Assembly (NCBI RefSeq): GCF_003977595.1
Contig: NZ_RYYR01000009.1
Coordinates: 62,001-126,000, forward strand
Source of the DNA: Lysinibacillus antri
GTDB taxonomy: Bacteria; Bacillota; Bacilli; Bacillales_A; Planococcaceae
Direction: 5' to 3'
Length of the DNA stretch: 64,000 nt
This document shows positions 24,788 to 34,725 of the stretch, piece by piece. Below the pieces are notes generated by a model. The model saw nothing but the letters and a program-made list of their open reading frames with translations, did not search any database and was not told the origin of the DNA. Each line of letters begins with the position of its first letter. The first letter of the stretch is position 1. A program made the position numbers and the translations under genes.

Positions 24788-26041
24788 ATGAAAAAATTAC
24801 ATTATAGCTGGGTTGTACTAGCGGTTACATTTATTGCGATTATTGTCGCGGGGATCATTCGTTCCTCGTCAGGCATTTTTATAGATCCTTTTGAAACAGA
24901 GTTTGGATGGGATCGACCTTCCATTTCCTTTGCATTTGCAGTGGGGTTAGTTTTGTATGGTTTTTCAGGACCTTTTATGGCGGCATTTGTAGATATTTTC
25001 GGTTTAAAGAAAATGATGCTGTATTCCATGAGTATTTTAATTGTTGGTCTTGGTTTAACCTTTGTCATGACGAGCAAATGGCAGTTAATTTTAATTTGGG
25101 GCGTCATGCTTGGAATTGGGTCAGGTTTATTTTTAACCGTATTAAGTACACAAGTGGCCAATCGCTGGTTCGTTAAAAGACGAGGATTAGCATTGGGTAT
25201 TTTAACTGCGGCTACAGCTACTGGGCAGCTCATACTATTACCAGTCCTTGCTAGTATAGTAGATAACTATTCTTGGCGAGCAGCTATTGGCTTAATTTTC
25301 GTATTGGCCATTGCGATGATTTTCCTCATTTCAATTTTTATGAAAAGCTGGCCAAAAGACGTTGGGATCACTCCATACGGTAATGAAAGTTTAATTATAG
25401 AAGAACCACCTATCGTAGTAAATCGCAATCCATTTAAAGTAGCAATTGCATCTCTTTTAGAAGGGTTACGAGTAAAGGAGTTCTGGTTGTTAGCCGGAAG
25501 TTTTTTTATATGTGGTTTATCAACGAGTGGACTAATCGGAACGCACTTTATTTCTTATTGTGTTAGTTTTGGGATTCCTCTTGTAACGGCAGCGGCTATG
25601 CTTTCCTTTATGGGGGTATTTGATTTAATCGGTACAACAATTTCGGGATGGTTATCTGACCGTTTTGACAATCGATGGCTCCTTTTTTGGTATTACTTGT
25701 TACGAGGAATTTCACTCGTCTTTTTACCGTTCGCGTTAGCACAAGGCTCTTATACATGGCTCGTAATATTTTCGATTTTTTACGGTTTAGACTGGATTGC
25801 AACAGTTCCACCTACTGTAGGATTAGCGAGGCAAACATTTGGCATTCAAAAAAGTGCGATGATGTATGGATGGATCACTGCAGCCCATCAAGTAGGGGCA
25901 GGGGTTGCCGCATTTTCAGGTGGGGTCATTTATAAAGTGTTTGGGTCCTATATGTGGGCATTTTTACTAGCAGGGGGTTTTTGTTTATTAGGTAGTTTGT
26001 TTGTCATTTTAATAAAAAAACAACCTAGTGCATCAGTTTAG
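24788..26041 (+). CDS. MFS transporter, monocarboxylate/oxalate-formate (OFA) like
   Basis: A 417-residue carrier with about 12 membrane segments. The first segment YSWVVLAVTFIAIIVAGIIRSS, with GIFIDPFETEFGWDRPSIS after it, is the typical opening of the MCT/OFA subfamily. ANRWFVKRRGLALGILTAA and the loop SGWLSDRFDNR are general MFS marks. A role as an organic-acid carrier is a family-level guess. TTAGGTGA precedes the ATG. It has its own transcription unit. Confidence 0.82.
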   Translation: MKKLHYSWVVLAVTFIAIIVAGIIRSSSGIFIDPFETEFGWDRPSISFAFAVGLVLYGFSGPFMAAFVDIFGLKKMMLYSMSILIVGLGLTFVMTSKWQLILIWGVMLGIGSGLFLTVLSTQVANRWFVKRRGLALGILTAATATGQLILLPVLASIVDNYSWRAAIGLIFVLAIAMIFLISIFMKSWPKDVGITPYGNESLIIEEPPIVVNRNPFKVAIASLLEGLRVKEFWLLAGSFFICGLSTSGLIGTHFISYCVSFGIPLVTAAAMLSFMGVFDLIGTTISGWLSDRFDNRWLLFWYYLLRGISLVFLPFALAQGSYTWLVIFSIFYGLDWIATVPPTVGLARQTFGIQKSAMMYGWITAAHQVGAGVAAFSGGVIYKVFGSYMWAFLLAGGFCLLGSLFVILIKKQPSASV

Positions 26042-26101
26042 TTTTTCATTGTGATTTAATAGATGTTATGATACCTAAAGCAAGCAAAAAGGAGCATTCA
26101 T

Positions 26102-26938
26102 GTGGGAAAAGTATCAAAAAGAATCGCAAGTACGATATTAATGCAAAAACATCATACCCTTTTTTCCTGTCCAATTTGTAAAGAAGACATGGATGTACAG
26201 GATGATGGACATATTATTTGTAATCAAAACCATTCCTTTGACATTGCAAAACAAGGCTATGTCAATTTCATGATTAAGCCAGCGCCCTCTATGTATAGTA
26301 AAGAGTTGTTTGAATCGAGACAAACAGTAATTAATAGCGGTTTGTATGATCCAATACAAAGTGCAATTGCAGATCAAATTGAAAACGAAACTTATACGAT
26401 ATTAGATACAGGCTGTGGGGAAGGGTCGCATTTAGATCGAATCTGTACACATTTAGAAAAGAATCCGTTAGCTATTGGAATCGATATTTCAAAAGAAGGG
26501 ATTCAAGCGGCGGCAAAGTTTTATGAAAATAAAATATGGTGTGTAGGCGATTTAGCCAATAGTCCGTTTAAAAAAGAGTCGTTTGATATTATTTTAAATA
26601 TATTATCACCAGCAAATTACGAGGAATTTCGTCGTATATTAAAACCGAATAGCAAAGTGATAAAAGTTGTCCCACAATCCAATTATTTAAAAGAAATCCG
26701 AGAGCAAGCCTTTGCTAATTCTGAAAAAGAAAGCTATTCAAATGATCAAACAGTAGAACGATTCAAGGAGCATTTTAAAAACGTTCAACAACAACGAATT
26801 ACGTATCAAATGCCTCTAAGTGAGGAGCTTTTACCAAAACTACTTGAAATGACACCATTAGGATGGCATCTCGATCACGAAATTTCCCTTAAAGAAATTA
26901 CAATTGATTTAGATATTTTAATAGGTGAAAATCATTAA
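26102..26938 (+). CDS. 23S rRNA (guanine-N1)-methyltransferase, RlmA-like
   Basis: A 278-residue protein. An N-terminal zinc finger (CPIC near 23-26 and C..H near 40-44) is followed by a SAM-dependent methyltransferase fold with ILDTGCGEGSHLDRI near 99 and IGIDISKEGIQAAAK near 122. This matches RlmA, which methylates G745 or G748 in helix 35 of 23S rRNA; the G748 form (TlrB) contributes to macrolide resistance. Which base is modified cannot be decided here. The start is a GTG with AAAGGAG seven bases upstream. Confidence 0.82.
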   Translation: MGKVSKRIASTILMQKHHTLFSCPICKEDMDVQDDGHIICNQNHSFDIAKQGYVNFMIKPAPSMYSKELFESRQTVINSGLYDPIQSAIADQIENETYTILDTGCGEGSHLDRICTHLEKNPLAIGIDISKEGIQAAAKFYENKIWCVGDLANSPFKKESFDIILNILSPANYEEFRRILKPNSKVIKVVPQSNYLKEIREQAFANSEKESYSNDQTVERFKEHFKNVQQQRITYQMPLSEELLPKLLEMTPLGWHLDHEISLKEITIDLDILIGENH

Positions 26939-26995
26939 GGGAAATTTCGAATAATAATAGTAGAAATAATAACAATATGAAGAGGTTGGATAGCA

Positions 26996-27598
26996 GTGTT
27001 ATATGATATTGGAGCAAATTTAGTGAATGTCTTTTTATCACTTAATGGATCAAAGGCAAAAGTTTATGGGAAAGAAAATATCCCAAAAGACGGCGGTTAT
27101 ATTGTCGCTTGTACACATAACGGATATGTGGATATTTTAAATCTAGGTGTTTCTTTATATCCGACAAAAATCCATTTTATGGCGAAGAAGCAGCTGTTTG
27201 AAATGAAAGTATTAGGACCATTAGTTTCACGTTTAAATGCCTTTCCTGTAGATCGTGACAACCCAGGGCCAAGTGTGATTAAAATTCCTCGTCAGCTTAT
27301 TAAAGAAGGAAAAGTAGTAGGAATCTTTCCAAGTGGTACACGTTCAACGGAAAATGCAGAATTAAAACAAGGAGCCATTACGATTGCCCAATTAGCAAAG
27401 GCACAAATCGTTCCGGCAGCATATGTTGGTCCAAAGAATGTAGGTGGTGTGTTTAAACGTCAAAAGGGCTACTTAATTTATGGAGAGCCTTTTACCGTGC
27501 CTTCAGGAAAAGAAGCAAGAGACGAGGCAACACATTACTTAGAAAAGGAATTAACTCGTTTAACAGAAGAATTAAATTCAAAAATAAAAGATAAATAA
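26996..27598 (+). CDS. plsC: 1-acyl-sn-glycerol-3-phosphate acyltransferase PlsC
   Basis: A 200-residue acyltransferase that makes phosphatidic acid at the membrane. The catalytic HX4D motif is HNGYVD near residue 37, and the FPSGTRS block near 110 binds the phosphate of the substrate. A hydrophobic stretch near 60 may anchor it. The start is a GTG with AAGAGGTTGG upstream. A terminator follows directly. Confidence 0.9.
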   Translation: MLYDIGANLVNVFLSLNGSKAKVYGKENIPKDGGYIVACTHNGYVDILNLGVSLYPTKIHFMAKKQLFEMKVLGPLVSRLNAFPVDRDNPGPSVIKIPRQLIKEGKVVGIFPSGTRSTENAELKQGAITIAQLAKAQIVPAAYVGPKNVGGVFKRQKGYLIYGEPFTVPSGKEARDEATHYLEKELTRLTEELNSKIKDK

Positions 27599-27631
27599 TA
27601 GCACTTTCCCATTAGTGGAAGGTGCTTTTGA
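27599..27631 (+). terminator. Terminator after plsC
   Basis: AGCACTTTCC pairs with GGAAGGTGCT, followed by TTTG. Confidence 0.7.
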
Positions 27632-27653
27632 GCATGTAAAGGAGGACTAAAAC

Positions 27654-28121
27654 ATGATTCGTGTTTTATTTGTTTGTTTAGGAAATATTTGTCGTTCCCC
27701 AATGGCAGAGGCAGTTATGCGCGATTTAATTGAGAAAAAAGGACTTAGTGATAAAATTAAAGTCGATTCCGCAGCAACAAGTTCATGGCATATTGGTGAT
27801 TCTCCACATAAAGGGACACAAGCAAAACTAAAGGAATATGGTATCTCTACTAGTGGTATGAAAGGACGCCAATTAACAACAAGTGATTTTGAAGCATTTG
27901 ATTATATTATTGGAATGGACAGTAGCAATGTGAAAAATATTCGAGACATGTTGGGACAACCAGATGATGTGAAGATTTTCCGCTTTCTTGACTTAACTCC
28001 ACACAAAAAGGATGTTCCGGACCCATACTATACAGGTGATTTTCAAGAAACATACGATCTAGTTTTAGAAGGTTGCGAAGTACTATTGGATAAAATAACT
28101 AAAGATATTGAGAATAATTAA
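27654..28121 (+). CDS. Low molecular weight protein tyrosine phosphatase (YfkJ-like)
   Basis: A 155-residue phosphatase. The P-loop C8-LGNIC-R14 (CX5R) and the general acid in VPDPYYTGDF near residue 123 are both present, so it should be active. In B. subtilis YfkJ-type enzymes are linked to protein tyrosine dephosphorylation and stress tolerance. AAAGGAGGAC precedes the ATG. Confidence 0.92.
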   Translation: MIRVLFVCLGNICRSPMAEAVMRDLIEKKGLSDKIKVDSAATSSWHIGDSPHKGTQAKLKEYGISTSGMKGRQLTTSDFEAFDYIIGMDSSNVKNIRDMLGQPDDVKIFRFLDLTPHKKDVPDPYYTGDFQETYDLVLEGCEVLLDKITKDIENN

Positions 28122-28246
28122 TTGTCATATAGACTTTTTATTTCTTGACGAATTGTTGTATAATATTACAGTCTTATTTACTTTAATTAGGAACTTCAAC
28201 ACTATGTATTTATAGATTTTTAAAACATGAAAGAGAGTGAAATCCG

Positions 28247-28966
28247 ATGGGTCGTAAATGGAATAATATTAAAGATAAAAAAGCGGAGAAAGATAAAAAT
28301 ACCAGTCGAATTTATGCGAAATTCGGAACGGAAATTTATGTTGCTGCTAAAAAAGGTGAACCAGATCCAGAATCAAACACAGCTTTAAAAGCAGTTTTAG
28401 AACGTGCGAAAACATACAATGTGCCAAAACATATTATCGATAAAGCAATTGATAAAGCAAAAGGTGCTGGCGGAGAAGACTATGATGAGCTTCGTTATGA
28501 AGGCTTTGGTGTCGGCGGAACAATGGTAATCGTGGATGCCCTTACGAACAATGTAAACCGTACAGCTTCGGATGTTCGTGCTGCTTTTGGTAAAAATGGC
28601 GGTAACATGGGTGTAAGTGGTTCTGTAACGTACATGTTTGATTCAACAGCTGTATTTGGGGTAGAAGGTAAGTCTGCTGATGAGGTTTTAGAAATCTTAT
28701 TAGAAGCTGACGTAGATGCACGTGACGTATTTGAAGAAGAAGACGTAACAATTGTTTATGCTGAACCAGATCAATTCCATGCAGCACAAGAAGCATTAAA
28801 GCAAGCAGGAGTTGAAGAGTTTACAGTAGCAGAATTGACGATGCTTCCTCAAACAGAAGTAGCATTATCAGGTGATGATAAAGTGAAATTTGAAAAAATG
28901 ATCGATGCTTTAGAAGATCTTGATGATGTACAACGCGTTTACCACAATGCAGATTTAGAAGATTAA
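28247..28966 (+). CDS. yeeI: YebC/PmpR family protein (YeeI-like)
   Basis: A 239-residue protein of the YebC/TACO1 family, same length as B. subtilis YeeI. The opening [18 protein letters not shown], the GPEPESN-like segment, and the [22 protein letters not shown] block are conserved. Family members bind DNA or ribosomes; recent work links them to relief of ribosome stalling at proline runs. The gene stands alone between a promoter-containing gap and a terminator. Confidence 0.92.
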   Translation: MGRKWNNIKDKKAEKDKNTSRIYAKFGTEIYVAAKKGEPDPESNTALKAVLERAKTYNVPKHIIDKAIDKAKGAGGEDYDELRYEGFGVGGTMVIVDALTNNVNRTASDVRAAFGKNGGNMGVSGSVTYMFDSTAVFGVEGKSADEVLEILLEADVDARDVFEEEDVTIVYAEPDQFHAAQEALKQAGVEEFTVAELTMLPQTEVALSGDDKVKFEKMIDALEDLDDVQRVYHNADLED

Positions 28967-29013
28967 TCTATCATATTTAGGTATATTGATATAATGCATT
29001 AATAAAATTTATT

Positions 29014-29055
29014 GAGTACACTATTTCTATAAACGGATAGTGTGCTCTTTTACTT
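29014..29055 (+). terminator. Terminator after yeeI
   Basis: GAGTACACTAT (29014-29024) pairs with ATAGTGTGCTC (29037-29047) with one mismatch, followed by TTTTACTTTT. Confidence 0.75.
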
Positions 29056-29176
29056 TTAGTGAAAAACGACGTTAAGCAGAAAATTGTTACGAAACAGACT
29101 GATTTAGCATTGTGTAATTTTAAAAATATGTAATAATGAAAGTAATAGCAAAAACTATTTTAAAGGGGTGAGATAG

Positions 29177-30913
29177 TTGAAGCGCTCAATACAGGGGAAA
29201 CTATTTACCTTTTCATTCCTACTAGTATTGGTACCTAGCTTAATAATTGGGGCAGTTAGTTACTTTGAAGCAAAAAATAGTATGGATGACTTAGGGGAAC
29301 AAGTAATAAAAAATAGTGTTGAATCCGCTTTACAACTGATTGAATCTACTAATCACGAAGTTGAAAATGGTACGCTTGAACTAGAAGAAGCGCAAGAACA
29401 AGTGAAAGCAGCTTTAATTGGGGAAATGAATGCAGAAGGAAAACGCGAATTATCTTATCCAGGTGACTTAGGGGAAAATGGTTATATATACATTTTAGGT
29501 CATGACGGTACTTTACTTGGCCATCCAACAAGAGAAGGGGACAATCTTTGGGATTCTCAAGATGGCTCGGGACAATATTTTATTCGTGAAGTAAAAGACA
29601 GAGCGATAGAAGGCGGCGGGTTCACTTATTATGAATTTGAGCTTCCAGGACAAACTGTTGTTGCACCAAAATTAATCTTCTCAAAACTAGATCCAAACTG
29701 GAACTGGATTGTGGCATCGGGTACATACAATCAAGACTTTAACGCACCAGCAAACGACCTATTAATGGTAATTATTGCAACTATCATTGTAGCAATGTTA
29801 GTTGGAGCGATGGTGACGATGATGTTCTCCAAACATATTGCATTACCATTAGTAAAACTCTCAAGTCGAGTGGATGAAATAGCGAATGGTAATCTAACGG
29901 TAGAAATAAACGAATTACAACGAAAAGACGAAGTTGGTTTATTAAATAATGGATTTAAGAAAATGGTTGAGCAATTAAAAAATGTCATATCGGGTGTAGA
30001 ATCTACAATTGTTGAAATCCAAAGTACCTCTTCAAACCTTTCTTCCATTGCAGAAGAAACGACTGCTTATGGTGAAGATATTGTGAAAGCGGTAACAGAA
30101 GTAGCAAGAGGAGCTTCACAACAAGCATCAGATGCAGAAGAAACGAATCGTACAACAATCGATTTAGCGAAGGAAATTGAAGTTTTAAACGAGAAAAATG
30201 AATTTATGTTAGAATCTTCAAAACTAATGAAGAGTTCTAATGAACAAGGATTAGAAAACTTAAATGTCCTAAAATCGCGCTCAAGTGAAACCTATGAATT
30301 AATATCCAAAGTTCAAACGGTTATTGAAAGTTTAATTTTGAAAGTGCGCGAGATTGAGGGAATCGTTGGTACCATTAATGAAATTTCAGATCAAACCAAC
30401 TTGTTGGCATTAAATGCATCCATTGAAGCGGCTAGAGCTGGAGAACATGGAAAGGGCTTTGCAGTTGTTGCTGAGGAAGTACGCAAACTCGCTGACCAAA
30501 CAAGTGAGGCCACAGATCTTGTTCGCAACACATTGCGCGGTATAGTAAACGAAACAGATCTCGTAACAAACGAGATGTCACGAACATATTCAATCGTTCA
30601 AGATCAAAACAAATCAGTGACCGATACAGAAAATTCCTTTAAAGAAATAGAAGGAGCAGTAGATAATATTATTAAAACAATAGAAGATGTAGCAGTGGGA
30701 GTCGGTCAATTAAATGAATCAAAAAGTTTAATGACGCGTGCAATTGAAAGCATTACGGAAATAAGTGAACGCAATGCGGCTACTGCTGAAGAAGTTACAG
30801 CTTCTGTTGAAGATCAGCAAAAGGCAATTCACCTTGTAACAGAGGCATCTAACGACTTAGCAGAGGAATTGTCTGCACTTCAAGATTCAATACAACAATT
30901 TACAGTAAGGTAA
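29177..30913 (+). CDS. Methyl-accepting chemotaxis protein with single Cache domain
   Basis: A 578-residue receptor. Membrane helix 1 is at 8-28, and an extracellular Cache domain follows at about 35-195 ([19 protein letters not shown] and [15 protein letters not shown]). Membrane helix 2 is at about 197-218, with HAMP at 218-270 and the MCP signalling domain after it, whose tip [20 protein letters not shown] lies near 406. Single-Cache receptors of this kind often bind small organic acids or amino acids, but the ligand is not readable here. The TTG start has GGGGTGAG upstream. Confidence 0.92.
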   Translation: MKRSIQGKLFTFSFLLVLVPSLIIGAVSYFEAKNSMDDLGEQVIKNSVESALQLIESTNHEVENGTLELEEAQEQVKAALIGEMNAEGKRELSYPGDLGENGYIYILGHDGTLLGHPTREGDNLWDSQDGSGQYFIREVKDRAIEGGGFTYYEFELPGQTVVAPKLIFSKLDPNWNWIVASGTYNQDFNAPANDLLMVIIATIIVAMLVGAMVTMMFSKHIALPLVKLSSRVDEIANGNLTVEINELQRKDEVGLLNNGFKKMVEQLKNVISGVESTIVEIQSTSSNLSSIAEETTAYGEDIVKAVTEVARGASQQASDAEETNRTTIDLAKEIEVLNEKNEFMLESSKLMKSSNEQGLENLNVLKSRSSETYELISKVQTVIESLILKVREIEGIVGTINEISDQTNLLALNASIEAARAGEHGKGFAVVAEEVRKLADQTSEATDLVRNTLRGIVNETDLVTNEMSRTYSIVQDQNKSVTDTENSFKEIEGAVDNIIKTIEDVAVGVGQLNESKSLMTRAIESITEISERNAATAEEVTASVEDQQKAIHLVTEASNDLAEELSALQDSIQQFTVR

Positions 30914-30918
30914 ACCAA

Positions 30919-30951
30919 AACTCAAGGGGGACAAGCCTCCTTGAGTTTTTC
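30919..30951 (+). terminator. Terminator after the Cache MCP gene
   Basis: AACTCAAGG pairs with CCTTGAGTT, with a GG/CC extension inside, followed by TTTTC. Confidence 0.85.
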
Positions 30952-31066
30952 TATCCAAACAAAAGGGCAAAAGTTTTCTATTAATCAATTATCAGAATTG
31001 TTGAACTTTATGGAGAAAACAAAGATAATAAAATAGAATGTTAAAACTATGAAAGAGGTGCGCGAA

Positions 31067-32764
31067 ATGGTTACATTTAAAGACTATGAGTACGAAAGAC
31101 CAAATTTAGAGGAAATGAAAAAAGAAGTCCGTTCCTTAATCGAACAATTCAAACAAGCAGACTCTGTGGAATCGCAAAGTAAAGTAATCGAAAAAATTAA
31201 TGACTATCGAAATGACTTTTCTACCCAGTCCAATTTAGTTTATATTCGTGCATCAATCGATACGAACGATGAATTTTATCAAAACGAGCGAGATTATTTA
31301 GATGAAATATCGCCTCAAGCAGAGGAGCTTGTATTTGAGTACTATAAAGAATTAGTGAAATCACCCTACCGAAAACAATTAGAGGAAAAATGGGGCACAC
31401 AGCTTTTCGCCTTAGCAGAAAATCAAATTAAAGGTTTTTCACCTGAAGTAATTGAGTTGATGCAAAAGGAAAATAAGTTAGTCTCAGAGTATAACAAACT
31501 AGTTGCTTCTGCACAAATCGAATTTGATGGTAAAACGTTAACATTAGCACAATTGACACCATATTCTGAGTCGACAGATCGACAAGTACGTAAAGCAGCA
31601 ATGGAGGCGCGTTTTAATTTCTTTTCAGACAATGGAGACAAATTCGATGAGATTTTTGATAATTTAGTTCAGCTTCGTCATAAAATAGCGACGACATTGG
31701 GCTATAAAAATTATGTAGAACTTGGTTATATCAATATGAATCGCATTGACTACGATGCAGAGATGGTAGCAAATTATCGTAATCAAGTTCATAAACAAAT
31801 TGTTCCTGTCGCGACAAAATTATATGAACGCCAAGCTAAACGTATTGGTATTAACGATTTTAAATATTATGATGAAGGGCTAAATTTTTTAACTGGAAAC
31901 GCAAAACCGAAAGGAGAACCAAACTGGATTGTTGAAAATGGGAAGAAAATGTATGAAGAATTATCAAAAGAGACAGGCGAGTTTTTCCACTTTATGATTG
32001 AGCGCGAACTAATGGACTTAGAGGCGAAAAAAGGGAAGGAAAGCGGAGGCTATTGTACGTTTATCGACAACTATAATTCTCCTTTTATTTTCTCAAATTT
32101 CAATGGAACTTCTGGTGATATTGATGTGTTAACTCATGAGGCGGGTCATGCATTCCAAGTTTACTGTAGTAGAAATATTGGGATACCTGAATATTTATGG
32201 CCTACGTATGAATCTGCTGAAATTCATTCAATGAGTATGGAGTTCTTCACATGGCCTTGGATGGAGCTATTCTTTAAAGAGGAAACGGATAAATATAAAT
32301 TTGCCCATTTAAGTAGTGCACTTCTTTTCTTACCATATGGCGTAGCAGTGGATGAATTCCAACATGTTGTCTATGAAAACCCAGGAATGACGCCGCAGCA
32401 ACGAAAGCAAGCGTGGAAGGAAATTGAAGAAAAATATTTACCACATCGCGATTACGATGGGTATGATTATTTAGAAGCAGGCGGGTTCTGGCAGCGACAA
32501 GCTCATATTTATGCAAGCCCGTTTTATTACATTGATTATACCCTTGCTGAAATTTGTGCATTCCAATTTTGGAAACGCTCAAGAGAAGACTTTGAATCGG
32601 CATGGAAAGACTATATCCACCTTTGTGGGTTAGGTGGGTCCATGTCATTTACAAAACTAGTTAAAGAAGCCGGATTAATTTCACCATTTGATGATGGTTG
32701 TGTGGAATCAGTAATTGATTCAATAGAACAATATTTAAATTCAGTAGACGATACAAAATTATAA
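31067..32764 (+). CDS. M3 family oligoendopeptidase
   Basis: A 565-residue zinc metallopeptidase of the M3 (PepF/thimet) family that cuts imported or internal oligopeptides in the cytoplasm. The zinc-binding motif HEAGH is in VLTHEAGHAFQVY near residue 356, with the downstream ESAEIHSMSMEF glutamate (third ligand) about 25 residues later. The start is taken as ATG at 31067, 10 bases after AAAGAGGTG; the frame extends upstream to 31049. It stands alone, with a terminator after it. Confidence 0.9.
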   Translation: MVTFKDYEYERPNLEEMKKEVRSLIEQFKQADSVESQSKVIEKINDYRNDFSTQSNLVYIRASIDTNDEFYQNERDYLDEISPQAEELVFEYYKELVKSPYRKQLEEKWGTQLFALAENQIKGFSPEVIELMQKENKLVSEYNKLVASAQIEFDGKTLTLAQLTPYSESTDRQVRKAAMEARFNFFSDNGDKFDEIFDNLVQLRHKIATTLGYKNYVELGYINMNRIDYDAEMVANYRNQVHKQIVPVATKLYERQAKRIGINDFKYYDEGLNFLTGNAKPKGEPNWIVENGKKMYEELSKETGEFFHFMIERELMDLEAKKGKESGGYCTFIDNYNSPFIFSNFNGTSGDIDVLTHEAGHAFQVYCSRNIGIPEYLWPTYESAEIHSMSMEFFTWPWMELFFKEETDKYKFAHLSSALLFLPYGVAVDEFQHVVYENPGMTPQQRKQAWKEIEEKYLPHRDYDGYDYLEAGGFWQRQAHIYASPFYYIDYTLAEICAFQFWKRSREDFESAWKDYIHLCGLGGSMSFTKLVKEAGLISPFDDGCVESVIDSIEQYLNSVDDTKL

Positions 32765-32771
32765 TCGATGC

Positions 32772-32800
32772 CCTCTCGAAATTTTTCGAGAGGTTTTTTC
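32772..32800 (+). terminator. Terminator after the M3 peptidase gene
   Basis: CCTCTCGAA and TTCGAGAGG form a perfect 9-bp stem, followed by TTTTTTCC. Confidence 0.9.
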
Positions 32801-32901
32801 CTTTTAGTGACACTTTATCTAATATAAATACGTAAATAGATTTATAATGGACGAATAGGGAATTATTAGTTGTGGAACAATGTGGAAAGAGGTGTGAGTT
32901 T

Positions 32902-33981
32902 ATGACGAAAAAAGTTTGGTTCCAGGTAGGTATTGGAATTTTAATATTAATTTTAATCATTAAATACGTGATGGAGATTCATGAAATTTTTAGTCCAATT
33001 GTTATTTTGATTCGGACAATCTTTATCCCACTACTACTAGGAGGGGTACTCTATTATATCTCTGAGCCGCTACAACGGTTTATGGAGAAAAAGGGGGCAC
33101 CGAGGTGGGCTAGTATTTTAACAATTATTTTACTATTAGCGGGCATGGTGACTGGTCTTTTGTTAATGATTGGAAATCCAATTTCGCACCAAGTAAATAA
33201 TTTAGTTAAAAATGCGCCTTATATTGGGGATAAAATAATGGATGCAGCGGATTTTGTTCTTAAAAATAGAGATAATCTACCACCACAGATAGCAACGTTT
33301 GTAGATTCAGTGTCGAATTCGATTCAAGACATTGCAATGACAGGCAGTAAATATGTTGTTACCATCGTAAGTGGGACAGTATCCGCTACCTTTACTTTAA
33401 TTTTAGTGCCATTTTTCTTTATTTACATGCTGAAGGATCATGAAAAATTTGCGCCGAATATTTATAAGATTTTTGCAGGTGAGCGTCGTACATGGGTGAA
33501 AAATACATTGGCGGATATTGATAATGTGCTACGAAACTATGTACAAGGACAAGTATTAATAAGTTTAATTCTAGCTACTATGATGTATATTGGCTATTTA
33601 ATTATCGGATTAGAATATTCCTTGTTACTGGCGATATTTGCCTTCTTTATGAATATGATTCCGTTCATTGGGCCTTGGATTTCGCTAGCGCCTGCAATTG
33701 TTGTAGCACTCATTCAAGATCCAATTTTAGTAATTTGGGTAGGGGTCATCACACTAGTTGCTCAACAATTAGAAAGTAATTTAATTACGCCAAATATTAT
33801 GGGGAAATCACTTGATGTACATCCACTTACGGTTATTACAATTGTATTAGCAGCGGGGAATATAGGTGGTTTTATTGCCATTATTATAGCGATCCCTACT
33901 TATGCCGTAATTAAAGCGATTGTAATTAATATTTATGAAGAACGTAAGAAGATTAAAGAAGCAGCAACGAAATCTGTATAG
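32902..33981 (+). CDS. AI-2E family transporter
   Basis: A 359-residue membrane protein of the AI-2E/PerM family with about eight membrane segments. The late MNMIPFIGPWISLAPA and QLESNLITPNIMGKSLDVHPLTVI blocks are the family signature. Members export small signals or act as sodium/proton antiporters; the name does not fix the substrate. ATG at 32902 has GAAAGAGGTGTGAG before it and is preferred over a GTG at 32872. Confidence 0.88.
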   Translation: MTKKVWFQVGIGILILILIIKYVMEIHEIFSPIVILIRTIFIPLLLGGVLYYISEPLQRFMEKKGAPRWASILTIILLLAGMVTGLLLMIGNPISHQVNNLVKNAPYIGDKIMDAADFVLKNRDNLPPQIATFVDSVSNSIQDIAMTGSKYVVTIVSGTVSATFTLILVPFFFIYMLKDHEKFAPNIYKIFAGERRTWVKNTLADIDNVLRNYVQGQVLISLILATMMYIGYLIIGLEYSLLLAIFAFFMNMIPFIGPWISLAPAIVVALIQDPILVIWVGVITLVAQQLESNLITPNIMGKSLDVHPLTVITIVLAAGNIGGFIAIIIAIPTYAVIKAIVINIYEERKKIKEAATKSV

Positions 33982-34060
33982 TTAAAAAACATGATTTGAG
34001 TGTACTGCTTTTCATTTTAGTGTATTGTAAATAGAAGATTGTATAATGAAGGAGTCATGT

Positions 34061-34516
34061 ATGTTAACATTTGAACAAAAACAAGCTGTAATTGAATCTT
34101 TCCCAGAGCTAACGAAAAAAGAGATTTCATTAAAACGTCTAAATTATCATTTTGAAGATAGTTTGTATGAAAAAACAATTGTCGTTGAAAAACTACATCC
34201 AAATGGGAATGGGTTTGTCTATGTAGGGGACTTATTAAAATATGAGAAGATCGCCAATGATAAAGGTTTAGTGAATATTCGTGATTTTGATGAAGAGTCA
34301 TTAAAAACTATTATCCGTGATGCGATTGATTATTTATCAGAAGAAGAAGCTCCGATTATTGAAACATGGGTATCTCGAGAAGGGACAACGATTGAATTAG
34401 TCCATGATCAACGAAACTGGGATATTTACTATCAAAATAATTTAGAAGAAACGTTTGGTACGAAAGAAGCTGCAGTTGCATACCTACGTGAAGAAGGGTT
34501 TAGACATAAGGGATAG
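34061..34516 (+). CDS. Hypothetical protein (151 aa)
   Basis: A soluble, acidic 151-residue protein I cannot assign. It has an N-terminal helix (LTFEQKQAVIESFPELTKKEI), a central strand-rich part with VEKLHPNGNGFVYVGDLL, and an acidic C-terminal half ending EAAVAYLREEGFRHK. It has no signal peptide or membrane segment. AAGGAG lies eight bases before ATG 34061, so the longer frame from 34046 is unlikely. A 53-residue membrane protein gene follows after 12 bases, apparently in the same operon. Confidence 0.75.
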   Translation: MLTFEQKQAVIESFPELTKKEISLKRLNYHFEDSLYEKTIVVEKLHPNGNGFVYVGDLLKYEKIANDKGLVNIRDFDEESLKTIIRDAIDYLSEEEAPIIETWVSREGTTIELVHDQRNWDIYYQNNLEETFGTKEAAVAYLREEGFRHKG

Positions 34517-34528
34517 GGGATTTTTGAA

Positions 34529-34690
34529 ATGAATGGGAAGAAAGTGACCATTATTTTTGTTGGGATGATCTTGCTCGTTTGTTTAGCGATCTTTATTGTG
34601 TTTCGTTTGTTTTTTGCGACGTATGATCCAACAAGCGTAGAAAATGTAGATGAGCCAACTATTTCTACTGAAATAAATGAAGCGAGCTAA
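34529..34690 (+). CDS. Small single-pass membrane protein (53 aa)
   Basis: ATG at 34529 to TAA at 34688-34690 encodes 53 residues: MNGKK, a membrane segment at about 6-30 rich in Ile, Val, Leu and Phe, then an acidic tail DPTSVENVDEPTIS. GGGGA precedes the ATG, and the last codons form the left arm of the operon terminator. The charge pattern predicts an inward N-terminus and an outside acidic tail. The function is unknown. Confidence 0.65.
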   Translation: MNGKKVTIIFVGMILLVCLAIFIVFRLFFATYDPTSVENVDEPTISTEINEAS

Positions 34691-34718
34691 AAGGATTAAT
34701 TCCATAGCTCGCTTTTTT
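34681..34718 (+). terminator. Terminator overlapping the end of the small membrane protein gene
   Basis: AGCGAGCT (34681-34688) pairs with AGCTCGCT (34706-34713), followed by TTTTTAC. Confidence 0.8.
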
Positions 34719-34725
34719 ACTTTAG

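Noticed and set aside
26102-26938. Acquired macrolide-resistance methylase (TlrB) in the RlmA-like gene
   Set aside because: RlmA-type genes are ordinary chromosomal genes in Bacillales; base use and context show no sign of transfer, and the modified base cannot be told.
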